From Clostridiales bacterium (GTDB lineage Bacteria; Bacillota; Clostridia; Oscillospirales; Acutalibacteraceae), in the NCBI GenBank assembly GCA_020859725.1, contig JAJBVR010000032.1, positions 1-6,956 on the forward strand: 6,956 bases of DNA, written 5' to 3'. The notes under the pieces are model-generated. The model was not told the origin of the DNA. It ran no database searches and worked only from the letters and a program-made list of their open reading frames with translations. Positions within the stretch are counted from its first letter, which is position 1, and each line of letters begins with the position of its first letter. Both the position numbers and the translations under genes were made by a program. This document shows, one piece after another, positions 1 to 6,428 of the stretch.

Positions 1-12
1 AAGTTATATATA

Positions 13-45
13 AAGTTTATATAGTGCAAACTTCTTTATTTTTTT
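13..45 (+). terminator. Possible weak intrinsic terminator of an upstream gene
   Basis: A short stem can form between AAGTTT (13-18) and AAACTT (28-33) with a 9-nt loop. It is followed, after CTTTA, by a run of seven T (39-45). The stem is only 6 bp and mostly A/T, so it would be a poor terminator. If real, it would end a gene lying left of the window. Nothing else recognisable lies in 1-104, and no convincing promoter for rny is visible there. Confidence 0.25.
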
Positions 46-104
46 GGTTTTTATTTAAACTGTACCTTTTCTGAATGATATTTGATTAAAAGAATTACTG
101 AACA

Positions 105-114
105 GAAGGAGGTG
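105..114 (+). promoter_or_regulatory. Ribosome binding site of rny
   Basis: GAAGGAGGTG is a near-perfect match to the anti-Shine-Dalgarno complement. It lies about 11 nt upstream of the ATG at 126, slightly farther than usual. A TTG at 118-120 is nearer but out of frame, so the ATG at 126 remains the best start. Confidence 0.8.
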
Positions 115-125
115 CTATTGAATTT

Positions 126-1679
126 ATGAGTACATTAACTGTTGTTATAATTGCCGTTGTGTGCGCCGTTGTTTTTGCCGTTGCCGGCTTTGTGCTTGGC
201 TCTGTTCTTAAACAAAAGGCAAATGAAAAAGAAATCGGTTCCGCCACACAAGAGGCAACAAAAATAATTAACGATGCGTTGGCAGAGGCCGAAACAACAA
301 AAAAAACACGCCTTATTGAAGCAAAAGATGAAATCCATAAGCTTCGCTCCGATGCGGATAAAGAAATCTGTGAAAGAAGAAGTGAAGTGCAAAGGCAGGA
401 AAACCGCCTTAATCAAAGGGAAGAATATCTTGATAAAAGAGCAGATTCCATTGATGCGAAAAATGAAAATTTAAGTGTAAAGCTTAAAGATGTTGAAGAT
501 AAGTTACTCGAAATCGATAGCATTAAGAAAAGCCAGTTTGATATGCTGGAAAAAATTTCAGGCCTTTCTCAGGAGCAGGCGAAGGAACATTTGCTTGCCT
601 CTTTGGAAGAAGAGCTTGATACCGAAAAAAGCAAAAAAATCATTGAATTTGAGCAAAGAACACGCGATCAAAGCGAAGTTATTGCGCGTGAGATTATCGG
701 AACCGCTATACAGCGTTGTGCCGCTGATCACACTGCCGAAACCACTGTTTCCGTGGTTGCTCTTCCTAACGATGATACGAAAGGCAGAATTATAGGCCGT
801 GAGGGCCGTAATATCCGCTCCATTGAAACGATTACAGGTGTTGAGCTTATTATAGACGATACCCCTGAAGCAATTACCATCAGTTCCTTTGATCCTGTTC
901 GCCGTGAAATTGCGCGATTAACTCTTGAACGTCTTATTCAGGACGGGCGTATACATCCCACTAAAATTGAGGAGATGTTTGACAAATCCACAAGAGAGGT
1001 TAACGCTGTTATTAAGCAGGAGGGTGAAAAAGCCGTGCTTGCAACAAACTGCGGCTCAATTCATCCGGAGCTTGTTAAATTGCTGGGTAAGCTTAAATAC
1101 CGCACCTCTTACGGGCAGAATGTGCTTAAACACAGTCTGGAGGTAAGCTATATCGCGGGAATGATGGCGGCTGAGCTTGGGGCGGACGAGCGTCTTGCCC
1201 GCCGTGCGGGTCTTTTGCACGATATAGGCAAGGCCATGGATTACGAAATGGAGGGCTCTCATATAGCCCTTGGTGTGGAGTATGCCCGCAAATACAGGGA
1301 AAATGAGCAGGTTATTCATGCCATTCAGGCGCACCACGGCGATGTTGAGTGCAAAACTGTGGTGGCTTGCCTTGTTCAGGCGGCAGACGCCGTTTCCGCG
1401 TCACGCCCCGGAGCAAGACGTGAAAATATTGAAAATTATATAAAACGTCTGCAAAAGCTGGAAGAAATTTCAACAAGCTTTGACGGGGTTGAAAGAGCAT
1501 ATGCCATTCAGGCGGGCAGAGAAGTGCGCGTTATGGTAAGCCCGGACGCGGTGAGCGATGATAAAATGCCTTATATAGCGCGTGAAATCGCCAGAAAAAT
1601 AGAATCTGAGCTTGAATATCCCGGTCAGATTAAAGTTAATATTATTCGTGAATCAAGAGCGTTTGATGTTGCAAAATAA
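126..1679 (+). CDS. rny: Ribonuclease Y (membrane-anchored endoribonuclease)
   Basis: RNase Y is a 5'-monophosphate-sensitive endoribonuclease that starts bulk mRNA decay in many Gram-positive bacteria and sits at the cytoplasmic membrane. The 517-residue product matches the family length (about 520 in Bacillus subtilis) and shows all its parts in order. These are one N-terminal membrane helix (about residues 4-27), a long charged coiled coil (about 35-195), a KH RNA-binding domain with the loop G224-R-E-G227 inside [12 protein letters not shown], and an HD metal-dependent phosphohydrolase domain. In the HD domain the metal-ligand candidates are all present: H336, the H365-D366 pair in LLHDIGKA, H403-H404 and D421. 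The conserved C-terminal extension follows. The gene ends in tandem in-frame TAA codons and then a strong terminator, so it appears to be transcribed apart from the EPS genes. I see no damage or missing catalytic residue. Confidence 0.98.
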   Translation: MSTLTVVIIAVVCAVVFAVAGFVLGSVLKQKANEKEIGSATQEATKIINDALAEAETTKKTRLIEAKDEIHKLRSDADKEICERRSEVQRQENRLNQREEYLDKRADSIDAKNENLSVKLKDVEDKLLEIDSIKKSQFDMLEKISGLSQEQAKEHLLASLEEELDTEKSKKIIEFEQRTRDQSEVIAREIIGTAIQRCAADHTAETTVSVVALPNDDTKGRIIGREGRNIRSIETITGVELIIDDTPEAITISSFDPVRREIARLTLERLIQDGRIHPTKIEEMFDKSTREVNAVIKQEGEKAVLATNCGSIHPELVKLLGKLKYRTSYGQNVLKHSLEVSYIAGMMAAELGADERLARRAGLLHDIGKAMDYEMEGSHIALGVEYARKYRENEQVIHAIQAHHGDVECKTVVACLVQAADAVSASRPGARRENIENYIKRLQKLEEISTSFDGVERAYAIQAGREVRVMVSPDAVSDDKMPYIAREIARKIESELEYPGQIKVNIIRESRAFDVAK

Positions 1680-1698
1680 TAAATAATTATTTATAATT

Positions 1699-1733
1699 AA
1701 CGGTGCTGAATGCTGTGTTCAGCGCCGTTTTTT
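1699..1733 (+). terminator. Intrinsic terminator of rny
   Basis: A 12-bp stem pairs AACGGTGCTGAA (1699-1710) with TTCAGCGCCGTT (1718-1729). It has one G-U wobble and a 7-nt loop, and the T-run 1728-1733 follows directly. It begins about 20 nt after the rny stop. There is no matching T-run on the opposite strand, so it works for + strand transcription. It separates rny from the Dabb gene. Confidence 0.92.
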
Positions 1734-1799
1734 GCAGGCGCCTTGAATTTGCTTTTGGTTATGGGCGTTCTAATAATATTATTAAAAGGATGATTATAT

Positions 1800-2090
1800 A
1801 TGGTTAAACACATTGTTTGTTTTAAATTAAAGGATAACAGTATTGAAAAAAAACAGGAAGCGGCAAATAGAATTTTGTCTATGAAAGAAAACGTTGATAT
1901 TATAAAGAATTTAGAGGTGGGCATTGATTTCCTCGGCTCCGAAAGATCTTACGATTTAATAATTCAGGTTACTTTGGCTGACAGGGACGCACTTGACTTA
2001 TACCAGCGTAATCAATATCATTGTGATTATGTAAAGTCCTATATGCACAGGGTTATGAGTTCTTCGGTTTCCGTTGATTACGAATTTTGA
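1800..2090 (+). CDS. Small Dabb (stress-responsive A/B barrel) domain protein, function unknown
   Basis: The 96-residue protein starts MVKHIVCFKLKD, the typical first beta strand of the Dabb family (PF07876), which forms a dimeric ferredoxin-like alpha+beta barrel. The expected order is visible: strand with H4, helix (about 14-28), strand with LEVGIDFL (about 38-45), strand with YDLIIQVTLAD (about 51-61), a helix containing YQRNQYHCDYVK, and a short last strand ending SVDYEF. It is a cytoplasmic protein with no signal peptide or membrane segment. Some plant and fungal relatives are cyclases or heat-responsive proteins, but stand-alone bacterial members have no established role, so I assign none. 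An AAAAGGA ribosome binding site (1784-1790) is 9 nt before the ATG. The gene stands alone between the rny terminator and the EPS promoter, and no clear promoter of its own is visible in the 66-nt gap before it. It may depend on read-through. Confidence 0.85.
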   Translation: MVKHIVCFKLKDNSIEKKQEAANRILSMKENVDIIKNLEVGIDFLGSERSYDLIIQVTLADRDALDLYQRNQYHCDYVKSYMHRVMSSSVSVDYEF

Positions 2091-2134
2091 TTTATTAAAT
2101 TTTAACAATTTTGTTTCTGTTTACCGTATATACC

Positions 2135-2156
2135 ATTATTTTTTAATAATTTTTTT
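2135..2156 (+). terminator. Possible weak A/T-only terminator after the Dabb gene
   Basis: ATTATT (2135-2140), a T4 loop and AATAAT (2145-2150) can form a 6-bp hairpin, and T continues to 2156 before GGGG. The stem contains only A-U pairs, so it is thermodynamically weak. Its position 45 nt after the Dabb stop, and before an independent promoter, makes it plausible but unproven. Confidence 0.3.
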
Positions 2157-2189
2157 GGGGTTTAACTCATTATATTCATATGTGTTTTG

Positions 2190-2219
2190 TTGACACAATT
2201 ATGTATATTATGATATTAT
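2190..2219 (+). promoter_or_regulatory. Sigma-A-type promoter of the EPS operon
   Basis: A perfect -35 box TTGACA (2190-2195) is followed by an 18-bp spacer and a -10 box TATTAT (2214-2219, one mismatch from TATAAT). TG at 2211-2212 gives the extended -10 form TGnTATTAT. Transcription should start near 2225-2227, which leaves a leader of only about 50-55 nt before the TTG start at 2279. That leader is too short for a typical riboswitch. The promoter faces the five polysaccharide genes, with nothing else between. Confidence 0.85.
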
Positions 2220-2264
2220 AAATACGGTATTACGAAAATAAGAATTACATTGCTTAAGTTTTTA

Positions 2265-2281
2265 CGGAGGATGAAAGTTTG
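2265..2281 (+). promoter_or_regulatory. Ribosome binding site and TTG start of the co-polymerase gene
   Basis: CGGAGG (2265-2270) lies 8 nt before the TTG at 2279-2281, which is ideal spacing and sets this rare start codon. An ATG at 2271-2273 directly abuts the Shine-Dalgarno sequence and is out of frame, closing after 20 codons. It cannot be the start of the large protein. No other in-frame start lies upstream near the site. Confidence 0.85.
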
Positions 2282-3016
2282 GAAAACGAAAAAGAAATTG
2301 AAATTGATTTCGCTAAAATTTTCAATATGCTGAAAAAAAGGATTGTGTATATAATTTTAGGCGCTCTTATTACTGCCGTTCTGGCAGGCTGTATAACGGA
2401 GTTTTTTATTCAGCCTAAATATTCATCGTCCTGCAAATTGTATGTTTACAGCAATACGGACAGAGTAAGTACAAGCTCTTCCGTAGGAGTAAATGAGCTT
2501 AATGCTTCTCAGCAGCTTGTAAACACATATATAGTCGCCATTGAAAGCGATACGGTTCTTCAGATGGTTATTGACGAGCTGGACTTAAATATGACAACCG
2601 GTCAGCTTTCGTCTATGATAACCTGCTCGCAGATAGATGAAACGGAATTTTTTAATGTTACCGTTACAGGCACAAATGCTGCTCAGGCCGCCGATATCGC
2701 AAACGCGGTTGCCAAAGTTGCTCCGGAGGAAATAATAAGGGTTCTTAAGGTTGGCGGAGTAGAAGTGCTTGATTATGCCAAAGTTCCGTCATCTCCGTCC
2801 TCCCCCAATTTGAAAAGAAATATTATTTTGGGAGCGCTTGCAGGCTTTATCCTTATTTTTGCTGTATTTACCGTCAGGGAAATATTTGACACCACCGTTA
2901 CAAGCGAAAAGGATATTGAAAAGGAATTTGATATACCGATTTTGGGCACAATCCCGCGTTTGTTCGCTTCGGATGCAAAACCTTCTTCTGAAAACGGGAA
3001 GGGAGGCAGTAAATAA
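2279..3016 (+). CDS. Wzz/CpsC/YveK-type polysaccharide co-polymerase (kinase modulator)
   Basis: The 245-residue protein is a polysaccharide co-polymerase of the Gram-positive type, the membrane partner that sets chain length and activates the cognate cytoplasmic tyrosine kinase. It has the diagnostic two-helix layout. A short cytoplasmic N-terminus (DFAKIFNMLKKR) leads into helix 1 (about 22-43). An extracytoplasmic domain of about 130 residues follows, then a proline-rich stretch with P170, P173 and P176, and helix 2 (about 181-200). The cytoplasmic tail carries EFDIPILGTIP, a motif usual in CapA/YveK proteins and likely to face the kinase. It is the first gene after the EPS promoter, and its TAA stop shares one base with the ATG of the kinase gene, which suggests translational coupling. 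The residues LAGC at 35-38 inside helix 1 look like a lipobox but are probably fortuitous. The names cpsC, epsA, wzz and yveK are all used for such genes. Confidence 0.92.
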   Translation: MENEKEIEIDFAKIFNMLKKRIVYIILGALITAVLAGCITEFFIQPKYSSSCKLYVYSNTDRVSTSSSVGVNELNASQQLVNTYIVAIESDTVLQMVIDELDLNMTTGQLSSMITCSQIDETEFFNVTVTGTNAAQAADIANAVAKVAPEEIIRVLKVGGVEVLDYAKVPSSPSSPNLKRNIILGALAGFILIFAVFTVREIFDTTVTSEKDIEKEFDIPILGTIPRLFASDAKPSSENGKGGSK

Positions 3017-3759
3017 TGAGCTTATTCAACAGTAAAAAAAACAAGAAGATAAATACATTCTCTAAGGAAAACAGAAAAAAAATATTAACCCAGGAATCAC
3101 CGTTTGTTATGAAAGAAGCATATTCATCGGTAAGAACAAATCTTATGTTTACGCAAAAAGGCGAAAAATGCCCGATATTTGTTGTAACAAGCCCCACTGC
3201 CAATAACGGAAAAACGATAAACAGCATTAACCTTGCCGTATCATTTGCTCAGATGGGCAAAAAAACGCTTCTTATTGACAGCGATATGAGAAATCCCACT
3301 ATTCACAGAATGTTTTCGCTGCCGTCTACAAACGGGCTTTCCGAAATTTTGGCGGGCTTAACTGATAATATTACCGTTTCAAAAACGGATATTGAAAATT
3401 TATCTGTTCTTACAAGCGGAAAAATTCCGCCTAATCCGGCAGAGCTTCTTGCTTCTTCAAGAATGGATAAATTGCTTGATTTTGTTAAAGAGCATTATGA
3501 TTATGTGTTTATAGACACCCCTCCCATTAATATTGTTACGGATTCAACGGTGTTTGCACAGAAAACAACGGGATATGTAATTATAGCCAAAGCAAATGTA
3601 ACAAATACTCCCGAGTTAAAAACGGCGGTAAGCGAACTGCAGAGAATCGGGGGAAATGTTTTGGGCTTTATTTTAAATGATTCTGCTTTCGGGAAGCGTG
3701 GATATTATAAAAAATATAATTATAATTATAAATATCATTATGGTTATACGTTAAAATAA
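3016..3759 (+). CDS. cpsD: CpsD/CapB-type bacterial tyrosine kinase (BY-kinase)
   Basis: This is a 247-residue cytoplasmic P-loop tyrosine autokinase that works with the preceding membrane protein to control polysaccharide assembly and export. Visible parts are the N-terminal helix EAYSSVRTNLMF (34-45), Walker A ending G65-K66-T67, Walker A' LLIDSDMR with D88 and D90, Walker B YVFIDTPP with D167, and a C-terminal cluster of eight tyrosines (230, 231, 234, 236, 238, 240, 242, 244) that would be the autophosphorylation sites. Two departures stand out. The usual P-G-E/D before GK is A62-N63-N64, and the middle Arg of the oligomer-interface motif EX2RX2R is S37. Both catalytic Asp pairs and the P-loop Lys are kept, so activity is likely. 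A ribosome binding site, AAGGGAGG (2999-3006), lies inside the end of the previous gene. No cognate phosphatase gene (CpsB/Wzb) is seen in the window. Confidence 0.95.
   Translation: MSLFNSKKNKKINTFSKENRKKILTQESPFVMKEAYSSVRTNLMFTQKGEKCPIFVVTSPTANNGKTINSINLAVSFAQMGKKTLLIDSDMRNPTIHRMFSLPSTNGLSEILAGLTDNITVSKTDIENLSVLTSGKIPPNPAELLASSRMDKLLDFVKEHYDYVFIDTPPINIVTDSTVFAQKTTGYVIIAKANVTNTPELKTAVSELQRIGGNVLGFILNDSAFGKRGYYKKYNYNYKYHYGYTLK
3715..3732 (+). repeat. In-frame hexanucleotide repeat in the kinase tail
   Basis: TATAAT occurs twice in tandem (3715-3726), followed by the one-off variant TATAAA (3727-3732). In frame these read Tyr-Asn, Tyr-Asn, Tyr-Lys (residues 234-239), part of the tyrosine cluster. 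A run of six A lies just upstream (3709-3714). Gain or loss of a 6-bp unit would keep the frame and change the number of tyrosines. Confidence 0.7.
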
Positions 3760-3778
3760 AATTCCGGAAGTGATTTAA

Positions 3779-5290
3779 ATGGAAAAAAGGAAATCTATTC
3801 AATTTTTTTTAGAATTTATTGTTGATTGCTTCGCATTGATTATTTCAAATCTTATTGCTGCGCTTATATGTATTATAATCAAAAAAATGCCGAACTCGGA
3901 TTTTCATGCTTATGTTCTTTATGTATTTTGCCTTTTTGTTTCATATTTTGTAATCTTTTTCGGATTTTCGCGTTCTTTAGATCTTTCTGAAAGAAGCAGG
4001 TCTGCCGAATTAATAAGAGTTGTAAGAAACTGCCTTTTAACATATATGACTTTTGCGGTTATGCTTGTGTTCACAAGAAACGATCTTATTGAGGGAAGGT
4101 ATCTTTTTGTTATCGCATTGATTTTGTTCATAGCGCTTTCAAGTGTAAACAGATATATGTTAAAGCGTTATTTGATGCGAAGATTCCGCAAATCAAAAAT
4201 GGTAACGCTAACGTGTGTTATAACTGTAAGCAATTATGCCGAAAAATTTATAGAGGCGCTTCAGGGTGACTGGAGCAGGAAAATTATCGGAGTTGCCGTT
4301 TTGGATTCGGTAAGCGATGAAAACAAAACTTATAAAATTTATAAAAAGGCAAAAGAATCAGCCGCAGTAAAAGGAAATGTGATACAGGCGGAAAAATTGT
4401 CTTATTCGGAGGATGTTTTCGGAATACCCATAAAGGCAAATGAAGATAATTTGATTGATTGGGTATTGAGCTCAGCGCTGGACGAGGTGTTTATAAAGCT
4501 TCCGTTAAACAGTGATTATGATGTCAGCGGGCTTATAGAAAAGCTTGAAAATATGGGATTAATAGTTCATACCAATATTCCCACCATTGAAAACCTTGTT
4601 GAAAAAAGCGGCTTTGACAATATTTCTTGCTCAATGATAGCGGGTTCGCCGAATGTTACGCTGACCGCTTCAAAACCTATGCCGTTTTCCTTGTTTGTTA
4701 TTAAGCGTGTTATAGATATAGCAGGGGGATTAATAGGAACGGTTTTATCGGCGCCTGTAATTGCCGTTGTTGCCGTGCCTCTTCTTATTGAATCTCCCGG
4801 ACCTCTTATCTTTAAACAGCAAAGAGTAGGGAAAAACGGCCGTATATTTAATATATATAAGCTTCGCTCAATGTGCGTTAACGCGGAAAATCTTAAAAAA
4901 GATTTAATGAATGAAAATAAAATGGAAGGCTTTATGTTTAAAATGGATGATGACCCGAGAATTACCAAGGTTGGGAAATTTATCAGACGCACAAGCATAG
5001 ATGAGCTTCCTCAGTTTTGGAATGTTCTTAAAGGCGATATGAGCCTTGTGGGAACGCGCCCCCCAACTGTTGATGAATTTGAGCAGTATGAAATTCATCA
5101 TAAGCGCAGGCTGTCAATGAAACCGGGAATAACGGGTATGTGGCAGGTAAGCGGCAGATCGGGCATTCAAAACTTTGAAGATGTTGTTAAACTGGATGTG
5201 GAATACATCAACAAATGGTCCCCGTGGCTTGATATTAAAATTTTGATTAAAACAGTGGGTGTTGTGCTGTGCAAAAACGGGGCGGAATAA
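3779..5290 (+). CDS. Polyisoprenyl-phosphate hexose-1-phosphate transferase (CpsE/WbaP-type initiating sugar transferase)
   Basis: This integral membrane enzyme moves a sugar 1-phosphate from a UDP-sugar to undecaprenyl phosphate, the first step of repeat-unit assembly. The 503-residue protein has the long-form layout. Four N-terminal membrane helices (about 9-34, 43-64, 83-99, 108-124) lead to a cytoplasmic nucleotide-binding-like linker domain and then the catalytic bacterial sugar transferase domain. That domain opens with a re-entrant hydrophobic helix (about 312-337) and ESPGP (338-342). It continues with FKQQRVGKNG (345-354), KLRSM, DDDPR (390-394), the catalytic-type pair D408-E409 in SIDELPQFWNVL, GTRPP (425-429) and GITGMWQVSGRS. 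The sugar (glucose or galactose, for example) cannot be read from the sequence. The linker domain carries a lysine-rich insertion of about 37 residues (177-213). The start is the ATG at 3779, 19 nt after the kinase stop, with a modest GGAAG site at 3766-3770. Confidence 0.95.
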   Translation: MEKRKSIQFFLEFIVDCFALIISNLIAALICIIIKKMPNSDFHAYVLYVFCLFVSYFVIFFGFSRSLDLSERSRSAELIRVVRNCLLTYMTFAVMLVFTRNDLIEGRYLFVIALILFIALSSVNRYMLKRYLMRRFRKSKMVTLTCVITVSNYAEKFIEALQGDWSRKIIGVAVLDSVSDENKTYKIYKKAKESAAVKGNVIQAEKLSYSEDVFGIPIKANEDNLIDWVLSSALDEVFIKLPLNSDYDVSGLIEKLENMGLIVHTNIPTIENLVEKSGFDNISCSMIAGSPNVTLTASKPMPFSLFVIKRVIDIAGGLIGTVLSAPVIAVVAVPLLIESPGPLIFKQQRVGKNGRIFNIYKLRSMCVNAENLKKDLMNENKMEGFMFKMDDDPRITKVGKFIRRTSIDELPQFWNVLKGDMSLVGTRPPTVDEFEQYEIHHKRRLSMKPGITGMWQVSGRSGIQNFEDVVKLDVEYINKWSPWLDIKILIKTVGVVLCKNGAE

Positions 5291-5306
5291 TTCAGCGAGT
5301 GATATA

Positions 5307-6428
5307 ATGAAAATTGCAATGATTGGTCACAAAAGAATACCTTCGCGTGAGGGCGGCATTGAAATAGTTGTGGAGCGGCTTGCCGCAGGTCTTGCGGAAA
5401 TGGGCTTTGAAGTTGTTGCCTATAACAGAAGCGGAAGCCATGTTTCCGGCAGCAGGTTCGGAAATGACAATATGTGCCTTAAGGGAATAAAGCTTGTTAC
5501 TGTTCCCACGCCTCAAAATAAAAAACTCAACGCCGCTGTTTACAGCGCGTTGGCCACATTAAAAGCACTTTTCGGTAAGTTTGATGTTGTGCATTTTCAT
5601 GCTGAAGGACCTGCCGCAATGTGCTTTTTAACTAAATTGTTTAAAATACGCACCATAGTTACAATTCACGGCTTGGACTGGAAAAATCCGAAATGGAAGG
5701 GCTTTGCGGAAAAATATTTGAAAATAGGTGAAAAAACTGCCGCGAAATACGCGGATGAAGTAATTGTGCTGTCAAAATCAATGCAAAATTATTTTTTGGA
5801 AACCTATGGCAGAAAAACCGTTTATATTCCAAACGGAGTTGATAATCCGGAAATAAAAAACTGCCGTATTATTAAAGACAAATACGGACTTGAAAAAAAC
5901 AAATATTTTTTGTATCTCGGCAGGATTGTTCAGGGGAAAGGTCTGGATTATCTTATAGAAGCCTATTCTGATTTAAAAACGGATTTCCCTTTGGTTATAG
6001 CGGGTGGTGCGAGTCATTCCTATGAATATTTCAGCAGCCTTAAAGAAAAAGCGGCGGGAAAAAATATAATTTTTACCGATTTTGTTCAGGGCGGTGAGTT
6101 GAATGAGCTTTATTCAAATTGTTTTGCTTATGTTTTTCCGAGTGATTCGGAGGGAATGCCGCTGAGTCTTTTGGAGGCTATGAGCTACGGAAATTGCTGC
6201 CTTACATCCGATATACCTGAATGCACTGAGGTTTGCGGTGATTATGCCGTTTATTTTAAAAAAGGAAATTCACAGGATTTAAAAAATAAAATGCAGACGC
6301 TTCTTGATAACCCGGAAATTCGGGAAAATTTAAAAAATAATTCGGCAAGTTACATTTTGGAAAAATACAGCTGGAAAGATACTGTAAATAAAACTGCCGC
6401 CTTATATCGAGGTGACTCTGATGATTAG
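5307..6428 (+). CDS. GT4-family glycosyltransferase (GT-B fold)
   Basis: A retaining cytoplasmic glycosyltransferase, it probably adds a sugar to the undecaprenyl-linked intermediate made by the preceding enzyme. Of its 373 residues, the N-terminal half (MKIAMIGHKRIPSREGGIE, with the glycine-rich acceptor-side loop) resembles the family that includes streptococcal rhamnosyltransferases (DUF1972-like), but that closer placing is tentative. The C-terminal half has the GT4 donor site: LGRIVQGKG with R206 and K211, and the E-x7-E motif E282-G-M-P-L-S-L-L-E290. H121 lies in TIHGLDW. I choose the ATG at 5307. An upstream in-frame ATG at 5259 would add 16 non-conserved residues and overlap the sugar transferase gene by 32 nt, whereas 5307 begins exactly at the conserved MKIAMIG strand and leaves a 16-nt gap. 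Its ribosome binding site is weak (GCGAGTGAT, 5295-5303), so coupling to upstream translation is possible. Donor and acceptor are unknown. Confidence 0.93.
   Translation: MKIAMIGHKRIPSREGGIEIVVERLAAGLAEMGFEVVAYNRSGSHVSGSRFGNDNMCLKGIKLVTVPTPQNKKLNAAVYSALATLKALFGKFDVVHFHAEGPAAMCFLTKLFKIRTIVTIHGLDWKNPKWKGFAEKYLKIGEKTAAKYADEVIVLSKSMQNYFLETYGRKTVYIPNGVDNPEIKNCRIIKDKYGLEKNKYFLYLGRIVQGKGLDYLIEAYSDLKTDFPLVIAGGASHSYEYFSSLKEKAAGKNIIFTDFVQGGELNELYSNCFAYVFPSDSEGMPLSLLEAMSYGNCCLTSDIPECTEVCGDYAVYFKKGNSQDLKNKMQTLLDNPEIRENLKNNSASYILEKYSWKDTVNKTAALYRGDSDD
6409..6415 (+). promoter_or_regulatory. Ribosome binding site of the second glycosyltransferase
   Basis: GAGGTGA lies 5 nt before the ATG at 6421, within the last codons of the preceding gene. 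Together with the 8-nt gene overlap (6421-6428) it fixes the start and points to coupled translation. Confidence 0.8.

Larger units (their letters stand above)
2122..2229. repeat. 8-bp inverted repeat flanking the EPS promoter
   Basis: TACCGTAT (2122-2129) is the exact reverse complement of ATACGGTA (2222-2229). The arms are 92 nt apart and enclose the whole EPS promoter; the right arm lies at the expected transcription start. Two further outlying bases also match on the inner side after one mismatch. The repeat is short enough to arise by chance in an AT-rich spacer, although its core is comparatively GC-rich. Confidence 0.4.

Noticed and set aside
54..82. Possible rny promoter (TTTAAA ... 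GATATT, 17-bp spacing)
   Set aside because: Both boxes match the consensus poorly, and such patterns arise easily in AT-rich DNA. The true rny promoter may lie left of the window.
135..416. 93-residue open frame on the minus strand inside rny
   Set aside because: It lies opposite the coiled-coil coding region of a clear RNase Y. It has no ribosome binding site of note and a composition typical of an antisense shadow, rich in Cys and Phe.
1697..1924. 75-residue minus-strand frame across the terminator and Dabb gene start
   Set aside because: It runs through the rny terminator hairpin and the well-supported Dabb coding start, and its sequence resembles no family I recognise.
2225..2278. Riboswitch or other structured leader in front of the EPS operon
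   Set aside because: The predicted leader is only about 50-55 nt, and I see no conserved riboswitch core or strong hairpin in it.
3715..3732. TATAAT hexamers as -10 boxes of an internal promoter before the sugar transferase
   Set aside because: No reasonable -35 box lies about 17 bp upstream, and the repeats are explained by the Tyr-Asn codons of the kinase tail.
4567..4998. 143-residue open frame on the minus strand inside the sugar transferase
   Set aside because: It overlaps the most conserved catalytic part of the + strand gene, shows no recognisable domain and has no neighbours on its strand.
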